A stretch of 64,000 nt of DNA from Aeromicrobium duanguangcaii (GTDB taxonomy: Bacteria > Actinomycetota > Actinomycetes > Propionibacteriales > Nocardioidaceae). The DNA lies in assembly GCF_024508295.1 (NCBI RefSeq), contig NZ_CP101990.1, positions 496,001 through 560,000 on the forward strand. The letters are read 5' to 3'. The position numbers and the translations under genes were made by a program. The notes below the pieces were generated by a model. It saw nothing but the letters and a program-made list of their open reading frames with translations, searched no databases and was not told where the DNA came from. Positions 41,479 to 49,233 of this stretch are shown here, piece after piece (the stretch's first letter is position 1; each line of letters opens with the position of its first letter).

Positions 41479-42200
41479 TGGAACCACTGCGTCTGCGTCA
41501 GGTCGTCCTCATCACGGACGACCTCGACACCGCCCGGAAGGAGGCGATCGCCGCCTTCGGATTCCCCGGCAGCGTCCGCGACGAGGAGGGGATGGCCTCG
41601 CTGGGCTTCATCCACGACGTGTTCAGCTTCGCCGACACGTTCATCGAGATCGTGGCGCCGATCTCGCCGGACTCGCCGCACGGGCGCCAGGTCGCCGCGA
41701 ACGGCCCGAGCGGCTTCATGATCGCGACGCAGGTCCTCGATCTCGACCTGGTCGTCGAGCGGGCCGCCGAGCAGGGGCTCGCGCCGCTGATGCACCAGGA
41801 GTACGACGGCCACATGATCTCGCAGTGGCACCCCAAGGCACTGGGCACGCTCACCGAGATCGACCAGGTCGACCCGTTCGAGAGCTGGCACTTCGCCCCA
41901 CAGGTGTTCGCCCAGTCGGCCACGGACGTGGCCGTCGACATCGCGGGCGCCACCCTGGCCGTCCCCGACCCGGCCGCCGTGGCCTCGACGTGGGCCGCCC
42001 TCACCGGTGCTCCCGTCGAGCAGGACCACACCGTCAGGATGGGCCCGGAGTCACTGTCACTGGTGCCGTCCGGCGACGGCCCGCGCGGTCTGGTCGCCGT
42101 CGACGTCGTCGCGGCCGACCCGCAGCAGGTGGGCCGGGTCGTCGAGCTGTGCGGCGTTCCCTTCCGTTTCGTCTCCCCCGAGTCCCAGGAGCAGTCATGA
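41478..42200 (+). CDS. VOC-fold protein, 240 residues
   Basis: A two-module vicinal-oxygen-chelate (glyoxalase/dioxygenase fold) protein. LRQVVLITDDLDTAR begins module 1. SQWHPKALGTLTEIDQV supplies a His and a Glu in the positions of typical VOC metal ligands, and a second shorter module follows after residue ~150 (VDIAGATLAVPDPAAVA). A paralogue of identical length lies at 54912-55634, also coupled to an acyl-CoA ligase. VOC enzymes include epimerases such as methylmalonyl-CoA epimerase and ring-cleaving dioxygenases; the reaction here is unknown. It overlaps both neighbours. Confidence 0.83.
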   Translation: MEPLRLRQVVLITDDLDTARKEAIAAFGFPGSVRDEEGMASLGFIHDVFSFADTFIEIVAPISPDSPHGRQVAANGPSGFMIATQVLDLDLVVERAAEQGLAPLMHQEYDGHMISQWHPKALGTLTEIDQVDPFESWHFAPQVFAQSATDVAVDIAGATLAVPDPAAVASTWAALTGAPVEQDHTVRMGPESLSLVPSGDGPRGLVAVDVVAADPQQVGRVVELCGVPFRFVSPESQEQS

Positions 42201-42982
42201 CCAGCCCTCACGTCCACTACGAGGTCGCGGACGGCATCGCGACGATCACGATCGACCGCCCCGAGAAGCGCAACGCGCTGAACTACGCGATGTACGACGC
42301 GATCCGTGACCACACGGCCGAGGCCGACGCGGACCCCGACGTGCGGGCGATCATCCTGACCGGCGTGCCGGGGCAGTTCTGTGCCGGCACCGACCTGACC
42401 GAGCTGCGTGACGTCGAGCCCGGGACGAAGCCCGAGGATCGCGAGGGGCACACGGACGGCCGCCACTGGTACTTCTGGGAATCGTCGACGCCGGTCATCG
42501 TGGCCGTCGACGGTCCAGCGGCCGGCCTCGGTGTCGAGCTCTCGACCCAAGCGGACTTCCGGATCGCGTCCACCCGCGCGAAGTTCTCGTGGATCTTCGT
42601 CCAGCGCGGCCTGATCCCCGACACGGGCGCGGGCACCTGGCTGCTGCCGGACCTCGTCGGCCCGCAGCAGGCGAAGCGGCTGGTGTTCTCGGGCGAGTTC
42701 ATCGACGCCGAGGAGGCGCAGCGCATCGGCTTCGTCATGGACGTCGTCGAGCCGGAGAACCTGCTGGCGGCCGCCCGCGAGCTGGCGGCCAAGATCTCGA
42801 CCGGCTCGCCGTTCGCGATCTCGCGCGCGAAGTCGCTGCTGAACTGGTCATCGTCGCGCACGCGCGACGAGCACCTGGAGCAGCACATCGCGGCGTTGAC
42901 GCAGTGCCAGCTGTCCGACGACCACAAGGAGGGCGTGGCCGCGTTCCTCGAGCGGCGTCCCGCCGTCTTCACCGGCCGCTGA
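42197..42982 (+). CDS. Enoyl-CoA hydratase/isomerase family protein
   Basis: A 261-residue crotonase-fold protein. TIDRPEKRNALN opens the fold, the oxyanion loop is GQFCAGTDLTEL, and one Glu is kept in AGLGVELS. The second hydratase Glu position reads FSWIFVQRGLIPDTGAG, with Phe instead of Glu, so simple hydratase activity is uncertain. The same IFVQRGLIPD pattern is common in a large actinobacterial subgroup. It overlaps the VOC gene by 4 bases. Its stop codon lies in the loop of a perfect hairpin (42972-42990). Confidence 0.9.
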   Translation: MTSPHVHYEVADGIATITIDRPEKRNALNYAMYDAIRDHTAEADADPDVRAIILTGVPGQFCAGTDLTELRDVEPGTKPEDREGHTDGRHWYFWESSTPVIVAVDGPAAGLGVELSTQADFRIASTRAKFSWIFVQRGLIPDTGAGTWLLPDLVGPQQAKRLVFSGEFIDAEEAQRIGFVMDVVEPENLLAAARELAAKISTGSPFAISRAKSLLNWSSSRTRDEHLEQHIAALTQCQLSDDHKEGVAAFLERRPAVFTGR

Positions 42983-42990
42983 GCGGCCGG
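42972..42990 (+). terminator. Hairpin with the hydratase stop codon in its loop
   Basis: CCGGCCGC, then TGA (the stop codon), then GCGGCCGG: a perfect 8-bp stem whose 3-base loop is the stop codon itself. It is probably part of a compact terminator between convergent genes. Confidence 0.5.
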
Positions 42991-43000
42991 GAGGTGAGGG

Positions 43001-43030
43001 CCGGTCGCCGGGTCACAGCTCGGCGACCGG
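43001..43030 (-). terminator. Hairpin around the HxlR-B stop codon
   Basis: A perfect 10-bp stem (CCGGTCGCCG and complement) with a 10-base loop that contains the minus-strand stop codon (43013-43015). It mirrors the arrangement in the converging hydratase gene. Confidence 0.5.
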
Positions 43031-43933
43031 GCCCTCGAACCGGATGTTCGTGCGGCTCAGCACGCCGTTGCACGCGTTGCACGTGAACTGCGGCACGAAC
43101 TCGTTCTCGCAGGGGATGTGCACGAGGTTCAGCCCCGAGCGGCCGTCCTCGGTCAGCCAGCGCTGGGCCCAGCCGTTGATCGTCGTGGTGACGTCGAAGA
43201 AGTCCAGCGCCTTCGAGGTGAGCCGGTACTCCTGACGCTTGCCGCCGGCGATGTCCTCGCGCGACATCATGCCCGCCTCGACGAAGAGGTGCAGGCGCTG
43301 CGTGAGGGTCACGGGGGAGATGCCCAGGTTCTCCTGGAAGTCGTTGAACCGGCGCGTGCCGGTGAAGGCGTCCGAGAGCAGGAAGGTCGACCACCGGTCG
43401 CCCAGGACGCCGGAGGCGTCGATCGGGGTCGGCATGGTGGGGGAGCGCCGGGAGCGGCGCTGGACGCTGTCGAGCAGGAGGCGGTCGTCGACCGTGCCGC
43501 GCACGTCGCGAGCGCCGACGCCGATGGCGCCGCAGGCGCCGCAGCCGAACACGGGCCGGTTGTGGTGGCCGCAGTCGAGGTGGCGCAGCCGGGTCTGGGC
43601 GTCGCGGTGGTGGTGTCCGGCCCAACGCCGGTCCCACGCCCACATCGCGACCAGGACCTGCCACAGGTCCAGGCCGGACTCGGTGAGCCGGTACTCGCGT
43701 CGCGGCGGGTTCCGCTGGTACTCGTGGGCCTCGAGGATGCCCTCGTCGACGAGCGAGTTGAGCCGGCGCGACAGCACGGGGTCGGAGATCTCCAGCGCGT
43801 TGCGCAGGTCCTGGAAGCGGCGCTTGCCGTTGAAGACCCACATCACGATCCGCAGGGTCCACATGTCGCCGAGCAGGATCAGAGCGCGGCCGAGCGGAGA
43901 GGCGCCGTTCTCGTCGGTGATCGCCTCGGTCAT
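43013..43933 (-). CDS. Double HxlR-type regulator with two zinc-ribbon motifs (HxlR-B)
   Basis: A 306-residue paralogue of HxlR-A. Winged helices lie at about 12-105 (LGDMWTLRIVMWVFNGKRRFQDL) and 172-262 (LGDRWSTFLLSDAFTGTRRFNDF). The zinc-ribbon-like motifs are His118/Cys121/Cys131/Cys134 and His272/Cys275/Cys285/Cys288. It differs more between its halves than HxlR-A and -C do. The start at 43933 follows AAAGGGGGA by 6 bases; an ATG at 43975 in the same frame lacks a site. It is divergent from the Liv-type transporter operon, with site D and a CRP-like site between them, so it probably controls that operon. Confidence 0.88.
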   Translation of the reverse strand: MTEAITDENGASPLGRALILLGDMWTLRIVMWVFNGKRRFQDLRNALEISDPVLSRRLNSLVDEGILEAHEYQRNPPRREYRLTESGLDLWQVLVAMWAWDRRWAGHHHRDAQTRLRHLDCGHHNRPVFGCGACGAIGVGARDVRGTVDDRLLLDSVQRRSRRSPTMPTPIDASGVLGDRWSTFLLSDAFTGTRRFNDFQENLGISPVTLTQRLHLFVEAGMMSREDIAGGKRQEYRLTSKALDFFDVTTTINGWAQRWLTEDGRSGLNLVHIPCENEFVPQFTCNACNGVLSRTNIRFEGPVAEL

Positions 43934-44040
43934 CGTCGTCCCCCTTTCGACGTGGTAGTTCCCGGTCGGTAGCAACAGTGAGCGCTGGCTACTCGTTAGT
44001 CAAGCCGCCCGGGAAGCGCGCGCCGGCCTCCGAACCAGTA

Positions 44041-44057
44041 ACTACGTCAAATGTAGT
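44041..44057. promoter_or_regulatory. ACT-N11-AGT dyad, site D
   Basis: ACTACGTCAAATGTAGT has two perfect ACTAC/GTAGT half-sites spaced by 7 bases. It lies about 110 bases before the HxlR-B start and 270 before the first transporter gene. Confidence 0.62.
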
Positions 44058-44209
44058 GATGCCGTGGCACGGGGCTGGGCGGGCCTGCGGGCCGCTCCGA
44101 ACTCCCCGACGGGAGCGCGCTCATCGAGTTTCTCACCGCACTTTCCCTGCGGCGTATGACGTTCTCGAAGCATCAATGAGAAAAGGCACTTCAAAACACA
44201 GAGTTTGTC

Positions 44210-44238
44210 TTGACCAGCCCTCTTTCGGCCTGTTAGAA
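44210..44238 (+). promoter_or_regulatory. Promoter candidate of the Liv-type operon
   Basis: TTGACC (44210-44215) and TTAGAA (44233-44238; or TAGAAA one base on) with 17 bases between. A second TTGACG at 44251 has no good -10 partner. Confidence 0.4.
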
Positions 44239-44257
44239 AGACCATGCACATTGACGG

Positions 44258-44273
44258 AGTGACTCCGGTCACA
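44258..44273. promoter_or_regulatory. CRP-like site before the Liv-type operon
   Basis: AGTGA-CTCCGG-TCACA matches the CRP/GlxR consensus at 9 of 10 fixed positions, just downstream of the proposed promoter. Confidence 0.55.
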
Positions 44274-44323
44274 GGATTACGCTCAGTGTTGCTCCCACGT
44301 ACTTCGTTATCGAAAGGCTCCTG

Positions 44324-45082
44324 ATGCTTCACGTTTCGGACGTTGTTCTCCGCTTCGGTGGGGTGACCGCGCTCGACCGGGTGGGGTTCGAGGTGGCTGA
44401 AGGTGAGATCTGCGGACTCATCGGGCCGAACGGGGCCGGCAAGACCTCCCTGTTCAACTGCGTCACCCGCGTCTACCAGCCCGACGAGGGCACGATCCGC
44501 TACGGCGACGTCGACCTGCTGGGTCTGCGTCGCCACCAGGTGATCCGTGCCGGTGTCGCGCGCACCTTCCAGAACCTCGCCCTCTGGCCCGAGATGACCG
44601 TCCTGCAGAACACGGTCCTGGGCGCCCACGGCACCCGGACGCCGCACCTGCTGCCCTCGCTCGTCGGCTGGCCCGGCTCGCGTCGCGTCACGCGCGAGAT
44701 CGAGCGCGACGCCTGGGCCCTGCTCGAGCGCCTCGACCTGGTCGAGTTCGCCCACCAGCCGGCCGCCGGCCTGCCCTTCGGCACGCTCAAGCGCGTCGAG
44801 CTGGCCCGCGCCCTGATCAGCCGCCCGTCCCTGTTGCTGCTGGACGAGCCCGCCGGTGGTCTCACGCACTCCGAGGTGGCCGACCTCGGCGACCTGATCC
44901 GCTCCCTGCGCGACGAGATGGGCTTCAGCGTCCTGCTCGTCGAACACCACATGGGACTGGTCATGGGCGTGTGCGACCACGTCGTCGCCATGGACTTCGG
45001 GCGCACGATCGCCGACGGCCTCCCCGCGGAGGTCCAGCGTCACCCCGAAGTCATCGCCGCCTACCTGGGGAGGTCCGCATGA
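44324..45082 (+). CDS. ABC transporter ATP-binding protein, LivG type
   Basis: A 252-residue ATPase of the branched-chain-amino-acid (HAAT) importer family. Walker A GPNGAGKT is at 34-41 and Walker B LLLLDE at 170-175, followed by PAGGL; the signature is the divergent PFGTLKR at 151-157 rather than LSGGQ. LivG-type proteins tolerate such variants. It is the first gene of a five-gene operon (LivG, LivF, LivH, LivM types and binding protein). Homologous systems also import aromatic and other carboxylates, which fits the acid-degrading context. The next gene overlaps by 4 bases. Confidence 0.93.
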   Translation: MLHVSDVVLRFGGVTALDRVGFEVAEGEICGLIGPNGAGKTSLFNCVTRVYQPDEGTIRYGDVDLLGLRRHQVIRAGVARTFQNLALWPEMTVLQNTVLGAHGTRTPHLLPSLVGWPGSRRVTREIERDAWALLERLDLVEFAHQPAAGLPFGTLKRVELARALISRPSLLLLDEPAGGLTHSEVADLGDLIRSLRDEMGFSVLLVEHHMGLVMGVCDHVVAMDFGRTIADGLPAEVQRHPEVIAAYLGRSA

Positions 45083-45792
45083 CCGCGCTGCTGGAGGCCA
45101 CCGGCCTCACCGCCGGATACGGCGGAGCCACCGTGCTGCGCGACGTGTCCGTCCACGTCGACGCCCATGAGGCCGTCGTCGTGCTCGGCGCCAACGGCGC
45201 CGGCAAGTCGACCCTGCTCAGCGTGCTCTCGGGGCAGCTGCCCTTCGAGGGCTCGCTCAAGATCGACGGCCGGGAGCTCGGCAAGATCCGGCCCGACACC
45301 GTCCTGGCCGCGGGCGTCAGCCTCGTCCCGCAGGGCCGCGGCACCCTGACCGCCATGTCCGTGCTGGACAACCTGCGCGTCGGCGCGGTCACCCGTCGCG
45401 ACAAGGCCGGGATCGAGGAGGACGTCGAGCGCTGGTTCTCGGTCTTCCCTCGACTGGCCGAGCGCAGCGACCAGATCGCCGGCACCCTCTCCGGCGGTGA
45501 GCAGCAGATGCTCGCCATCGCCCGCGCCCTGATGAGCCGTCCGCGGCTGCTGATGTGCGACGAGGTCAGCCTCGGCCTGGCGCCGGTGATCGTGCAGAAC
45601 CTGTTCGACACGCTGCGCGACATCAACCGCGAGTCGGGCACGGCCCTGCTGATGGTCGAGCAGAACGCCGAGCTCGCCCTGGACATCGCCGCACGCGTCT
45701 ACCTGCTCGAGGTCGGCGAGGTGAGCGCCAGCGGAACGGCCGAGGCGTTCCGCGCCGACGACAGCATCCGTGCTGCCTACCTGGGCTACTGA
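45079..45792 (+). CDS. ABC transporter ATP-binding protein, LivF type
   Basis: A 237-residue second ATPase. Walker A GANGAGKS is at 37-44, FPRLAERSDQIAGTLSGGEQQM contains the canonical signature, and Walker B is LLMCDEVSLGLAP, with Val where LivF proteins usually have Pro. It overlaps the LivG-type gene by 4 bases and is separated from the LivH-type permease by 9 bases. It forms the heterodimeric motor with the preceding protein. Confidence 0.93.
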   Translation: MTALLEATGLTAGYGGATVLRDVSVHVDAHEAVVVLGANGAGKSTLLSVLSGQLPFEGSLKIDGRELGKIRPDTVLAAGVSLVPQGRGTLTAMSVLDNLRVGAVTRRDKAGIEEDVERWFSVFPRLAERSDQIAGTLSGGEQQMLAIARALMSRPRLLMCDEVSLGLAPVIVQNLFDTLRDINRESGTALLMVEQNAELALDIAARVYLLEVGEVSASGTAEAFRADDSIRAAYLGY

Positions 45793-45801
45793 GGAGCATT
45801 C

Positions 45802-46701
45802 ATGGACATCCTGCTTTCCCGCGTCTTCGCCGGCGCCACCAACGGCTCGGTCTACATCCTGATCGCGCTGTGCCTGGTCATCGTCTTCCGCAGTTCGTCG
45901 ACGATCAACTTCGCCCAGGGCGAGTTCGCCCTCTTCACCGCCTACATCACGTGGTGGCTGACCGAGCGGGGCCTGAACCCGTGGGTCGCCATCGTCCCGG
46001 CGATCATCATCGGCTTCCTCATGGGCGCCGCCGCCGAGCGCTGGCTCATCCGGCCGGTCGCCAAACGTGACGAGACAGCCGTGCTCATCGTGGCGCTGGC
46101 CCTCTTCACCGGGCTCAACGGCCTCGACGGCTGGATCTGGGGCTCGGACGACAAGCCCTTCCCGCGCATGCTGCCCAGCGGCGAGAACGACTTCGTCATG
46201 ATCGCCGGAGCGCGGCTCTACTACGACTCGATCGCGATCTGGGCTATCACCGCGGCGATCGTCTTCGGCCTGTACCTGTTCTTCAAGTACACGACCATGG
46301 GCCTGCAGATGCGGGCCGTCGCGACGAACCGGCAGTCCGCCGCCCTCTCGGGCGTCAAGGTCGGCCGGGTGCTCACCCTCTCGTGGGGCCTGTCGAGCGC
46401 GATCGGCGCGTTCGCCGGAGCCCTGCTCATCCCGCTGGTCCCGCCGGGCCAGCTCGGTCTGAACGGCATGTTCCACGTCCTCATCTTCGCGACGGCCGCC
46501 GCCCTGCTGGGCGGGCTGGACAGCGTGAAGGGCGCGGTCGTGGGCGGTCTCGGGCTGGGCATCGGCCTGGCGCTGGTCAACGGCTACGCGACCTTCCTGG
46601 GCGGCTCGATGTCGCTCACCGTCGCCCTGGTCGTGATCGTGGTCATCTTGCTGGTCCGCCCCACCGGTCTGTTCGGGGCCCGACGTCTGGAGCGCGTGTG
46701 A
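45802..46701 (+). CDS. Branched-chain-type ABC transporter permease, LivH type
   Basis: A 299-residue permease with about eight membrane segments. The first contains GATNGSVYILIALCLVIVFR, followed by the family motif INFAQGEF. The cytoplasmic EAA-like loop TTMGLQMRAVATNRQSAALSG precedes further segments, and the C-terminus ends in LVRPTGLFGARRLERV, as in LivH proteins. GGAG lies 7-10 bases upstream. The LivM-type gene starts inside its stop (GTGA). Confidence 0.93.
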   Translation: MDILLSRVFAGATNGSVYILIALCLVIVFRSSSTINFAQGEFALFTAYITWWLTERGLNPWVAIVPAIIIGFLMGAAAERWLIRPVAKRDETAVLIVALALFTGLNGLDGWIWGSDDKPFPRMLPSGENDFVMIAGARLYYDSIAIWAITAAIVFGLYLFFKYTTMGLQMRAVATNRQSAALSGVKVGRVLTLSWGLSSAIGAFAGALLIPLVPPGQLGLNGMFHVLIFATAAALLGGLDSVKGAVVGGLGLGIGLALVNGYATFLGGSMSLTVALVVIVVILLVRPTGLFGARRLERV

Positions 46702-47810
46702 ACACCCCCCGAGTCATCGAACGCGGCACCCCCGTCCACCGCGCCCTGGTGGGTGCCGGGCTGGTGCTGACCGTCGCCGCGGCGTTGTGGCTGGGCGGCC
46801 TGGCGCCCTTCGAGATCGGCCAGGTCACCCGGGTCATGATCTTCGCGGTCGCCATCGCCGGCCTGAACCTGGCGACGGGCTACGTCGGCCTGCTGTCGGT
46901 CGGACACTCGGCCTTCTTCGGCATCGGCGCCTACACGACGGGCATCCTCATGCTCGAGCACGGCTGGCAGGGCTGGGCGACCATCCCGGTCGCGTTCGCC
47001 ATCAGCCTGGTCGTCGGACTGCTGGTCGGCCTGCCGGCCCTGCGGATCCGCGGTCTGTACCTGGCGATGGTCACGCTGGCCTTCGCCGTGGCCTTCCCCG
47101 AGCTGGTCGCCCGGTTCGACGACCTGACCGGTGGCGCGAGCGGCATGACCATCCCGCGCTCGGCCATGCGTCCGCCGGAGTGGACGGGACTGGGCCTGGG
47201 CGAGAAGTACGTCTGGCTGTTCTGGCTCTCGGTCATCGTCATGGCCCTGACGTTCTACGTCTGCTGGTGTCTGTCCCGCAGCCGCTACGGCATGGCGATG
47301 GCGGCCATCCGCCAGAACGAGATCGCCGCGTCGGCCTCGGGCGTCAACATCGCCGTGGTCAAGACCGCGAGCTTCGGGCTCTCGGGCGCGATCACCGGTG
47401 CCGCCGGCTCGCTGTTCGCCCTCTACATGGGCAGTCTCTACGCCGAGGGGTCGTTCACCCTGATGGCCGGCATCACGCTGCTGATCGGCCTGGTCATCGG
47501 CGGCGAGCGGACCGTGCTCGGCCCGATCGCCGGCGCCCTGGCCGTCGTCTACGTGCCGTACTACACGGCCGACATCGGCAGCGGCCAGTCGTCCGCGGTC
47601 CTGTTCGCGGTCGTCCTGTTGTTCGTCATCTTCGTCGCGCCGGCCGGAGTCGTCGGCTCGCTGGCCAAACTGCTTCGACGCCGGGTCGTCTTCCGGGACC
47701 CGCGCCCGGAACTCGCCGCCGGGGAGGCGTCCGCGGTGCCCACAACGGCCCCGCACCCCGAGCATCCGCTCGACAGCACCACCACCACCATCGAAAGGTC
47801 CCGTTCATGA
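46698..47810 (+). CDS. Branched-chain-type ABC transporter permease, LivM type
   Basis: A 370-residue permease. Landmarks are NLATGYVGLLSVGHSAFFGIGAY, LPALRIRGLYLAMVTLAFA, and the loop SRYGMAMAAIRQNEIAASASG. The C-terminal tail after the last membrane segment (from about residue 320) is long, hydrophilic and Thr/Pro/Glu-rich (ELAAGEASAVPTTAPHPE), with no recognisable fold. It starts with GTG in the LivH stop and overlaps the binding-protein start by 4 bases. Confidence 0.92.
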   Translation: MNTPRVIERGTPVHRALVGAGLVLTVAAALWLGGLAPFEIGQVTRVMIFAVAIAGLNLATGYVGLLSVGHSAFFGIGAYTTGILMLEHGWQGWATIPVAFAISLVVGLLVGLPALRIRGLYLAMVTLAFAVAFPELVARFDDLTGGASGMTIPRSAMRPPEWTGLGLGEKYVWLFWLSVIVMALTFYVCWCLSRSRYGMAMAAIRQNEIAASASGVNIAVVKTASFGLSGAITGAAGSLFALYMGSLYAEGSFTLMAGITLLIGLVIGGERTVLGPIAGALAVVYVPYYTADIGSGQSSAVLFAVVLLFVIFVAPAGVVGSLAKLLRRRVVFRDPRPELAAGEASAVPTTAPHPEHPLDSTTTTIERSRS

Positions 47811-49087
47811 CCGCATCCACCACCATGCGCCGGTTCCGCCGCGCCGCGGTGATCCCGGCCGCCGTGCTGGCGAGCTTCACGCTCGTCGCCTGTGGCTCGA
47901 GCAGCGACGACTCCGAGTCCGGCTCCTCCGGCGGCTTCCAGCTCAACCTGGACGACTGCGAGGATCCCGACGCGGTCTCGAAGAAGATCACGGACACGAT
48001 CACCGTCGGCTACAGCGCTCCGCTGTCGGGTCCGATCGCCGGTGCGGCCGAGCTCGCCACCGCGGGCTACAACGCGCGCATCGAGGCGGCCAACGCCGAG
48101 GGCGGCATCGACGGCATGAAGATCGAGGTGGCGTACAAGGACGACGCGTTCGCCCCCGACAAGGCCAAGGCCAACGCGACCGAGTTCCTGCAGAAGGACA
48201 AGGTCGACCTGCTCACGACGTTCGGCGCCGGCCAGGTCGCCGCCATCGCCGACGACCAGAACGCCGCCTGTGTCCCGATGCTCTACCCGAGCTCGAGCGA
48301 CGTGCGGTTCAACGACATCGAGGCGTACCCGTGGACGTTGCAGTTCCTGCCGTCGGCCGACGTCGAGACGAAGTTCATCATCGACTTCATGAAGACGAAG
48401 GTCGATGACATCAAGCTCGGCATGGCCGAGAACGCGACCGCCAGCGGCGCGGCCATGGCCGAGTCGTTCAAGAAGTCGGCCGAGGCCGCGGACCTGAAGA
48501 TCGAGGCCGAGACCGAGGACACCGATCCCTCGGCCGCCGCGACGAAGCTCAAGGCCGCCGACGTCAACGTGCTCTACCACGGTGGCGTCACGGGCACCTG
48601 CGGCGTCCTGGACACCGCCATGGCGCGCGTCGACTTCAAGCCCGAGCTCGTGGTGAAGGCCAGCAACTGCGCCAACGCCGCCGAGTACATCACCGCCGGC
48701 AAGGCCGCCGACGGCGCGGTCGTGCCGAAGTACCTCAAGGAGCCGGCCGACCCCGAGATGGCCGACGACGAGGGCGTCAAGCAGTACCTGTCGCAGGTCG
48801 GTGACGTCGCCGACCCGAACAACACGATCACCGTCAGCGGCTGGCTCGCCGCCGACCTGCTCGTCAACACTCTCAAGCAGGCCGCGGAGTCCGAGGACGG
48901 TCTCACGCGCGAGAGCATCATGAAGGCCGCGCGCGACCAGAACTACGCGTCCCCGGTCCTGCTCGACGGCGTCACCTGGAAGAGCACGTCGGAGCGCTCG
49001 GGCGGCGTCAGCGGCTTCGGTCCGTTCGCCTGGTCTCACGCCGACAAGCGGTTCGTGTCGGCCGGCGACGTCCTCGACGTCGACTGA
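47807..49087 (+). CDS. Branched-chain-type substrate-binding lipoprotein
   Basis: A 426-residue periplasmic-binding-protein type I lipoprotein. Signal peptide residues 1-28 end in LVAC with Cys29 as the lipid anchor. The mature part begins after a Ser-rich linker with ITVGYSAPLSGPIAGAAELATAGYNARIEAANAEGG in two adjacent conserved blocks, followed by VDLLTTFGAGQVAAIADDQN and the late HADKRFVSAGDV. It delivers the ligand to the LivHM-type permeases. It is the last gene of the operon and is followed by a strong terminator. The ligand is not predictable; acidic, hydroxylated or aromatic acids are possible. Confidence 0.92.
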   Translation: MTASTTMRRFRRAAVIPAAVLASFTLVACGSSSDDSESGSSGGFQLNLDDCEDPDAVSKKITDTITVGYSAPLSGPIAGAAELATAGYNARIEAANAEGGIDGMKIEVAYKDDAFAPDKAKANATEFLQKDKVDLLTTFGAGQVAAIADDQNAACVPMLYPSSSDVRFNDIEAYPWTLQFLPSADVETKFIIDFMKTKVDDIKLGMAENATASGAAMAESFKKSAEAADLKIEAETEDTDPSAAATKLKAADVNVLYHGGVTGTCGVLDTAMARVDFKPELVVKASNCANAAEYITAGKAADGAVVPKYLKEPADPEMADDEGVKQYLSQVGDVADPNNTITVSGWLAADLLVNTLKQAAESEDGLTRESIMKAARDQNYASPVLLDGVTWKSTSERSGGVSGFGPFAWSHADKRFVSAGDVLDVD

Positions 49088-49099
49088 TCCACGCACCAC

Positions 49100-49133
49100 A
49101 CGAAGGGCCCGGTCCGCTGACCGGGCCCTTCGT
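49100..49133 (+). terminator. Terminator of the Liv-type operon
   Basis: A perfect 13-bp stem (ACGAAGGGCCCGG and complement) with an 8-base loop, 12 bases after the stop. Confidence 0.88.
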
Positions 49134-49216
49134 CATGTCACTTGTCATTCGGTATCCATGCGTTCAACGATGTCCCTGAAGTGGCTCCGTCGTAGCCTTC
49201 TCTGGGAGGACGAGTC

Positions 49217-49233
49217 ACTGTTAAAATGAAAGT
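49217..49233 (+). promoter_or_regulatory. ACT-N11-AGT dyad, site E, over a leaderless -10
   Basis: ACTGTTAAAATGAAAGT abuts the ATG of the SDR at 49234. It contains TAAAAT (49222-49227) 6 bases before the start codon and there is no ribosome site, so the transcript is probably leaderless and would be blocked by a protein bound to the dyad. Confidence 0.5.

Larger units (their letters stand above)
43934..44323. other. 390-base regulatory gap between HxlR-B and the Liv-type operon
   Basis: No gene is seen here. The stretch holds an ACT-N11-AGT dyad (44041-44057), a promoter candidate (44210-44238), an A/T-rich tract around 44165-44210, a CRP-like site (44258-44273) and, overlapping it, TTGACG at 44251. 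No stable hairpin or riboswitch-like structure was recognised. It is the longest non-coding stretch in the window. Confidence 0.7.
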
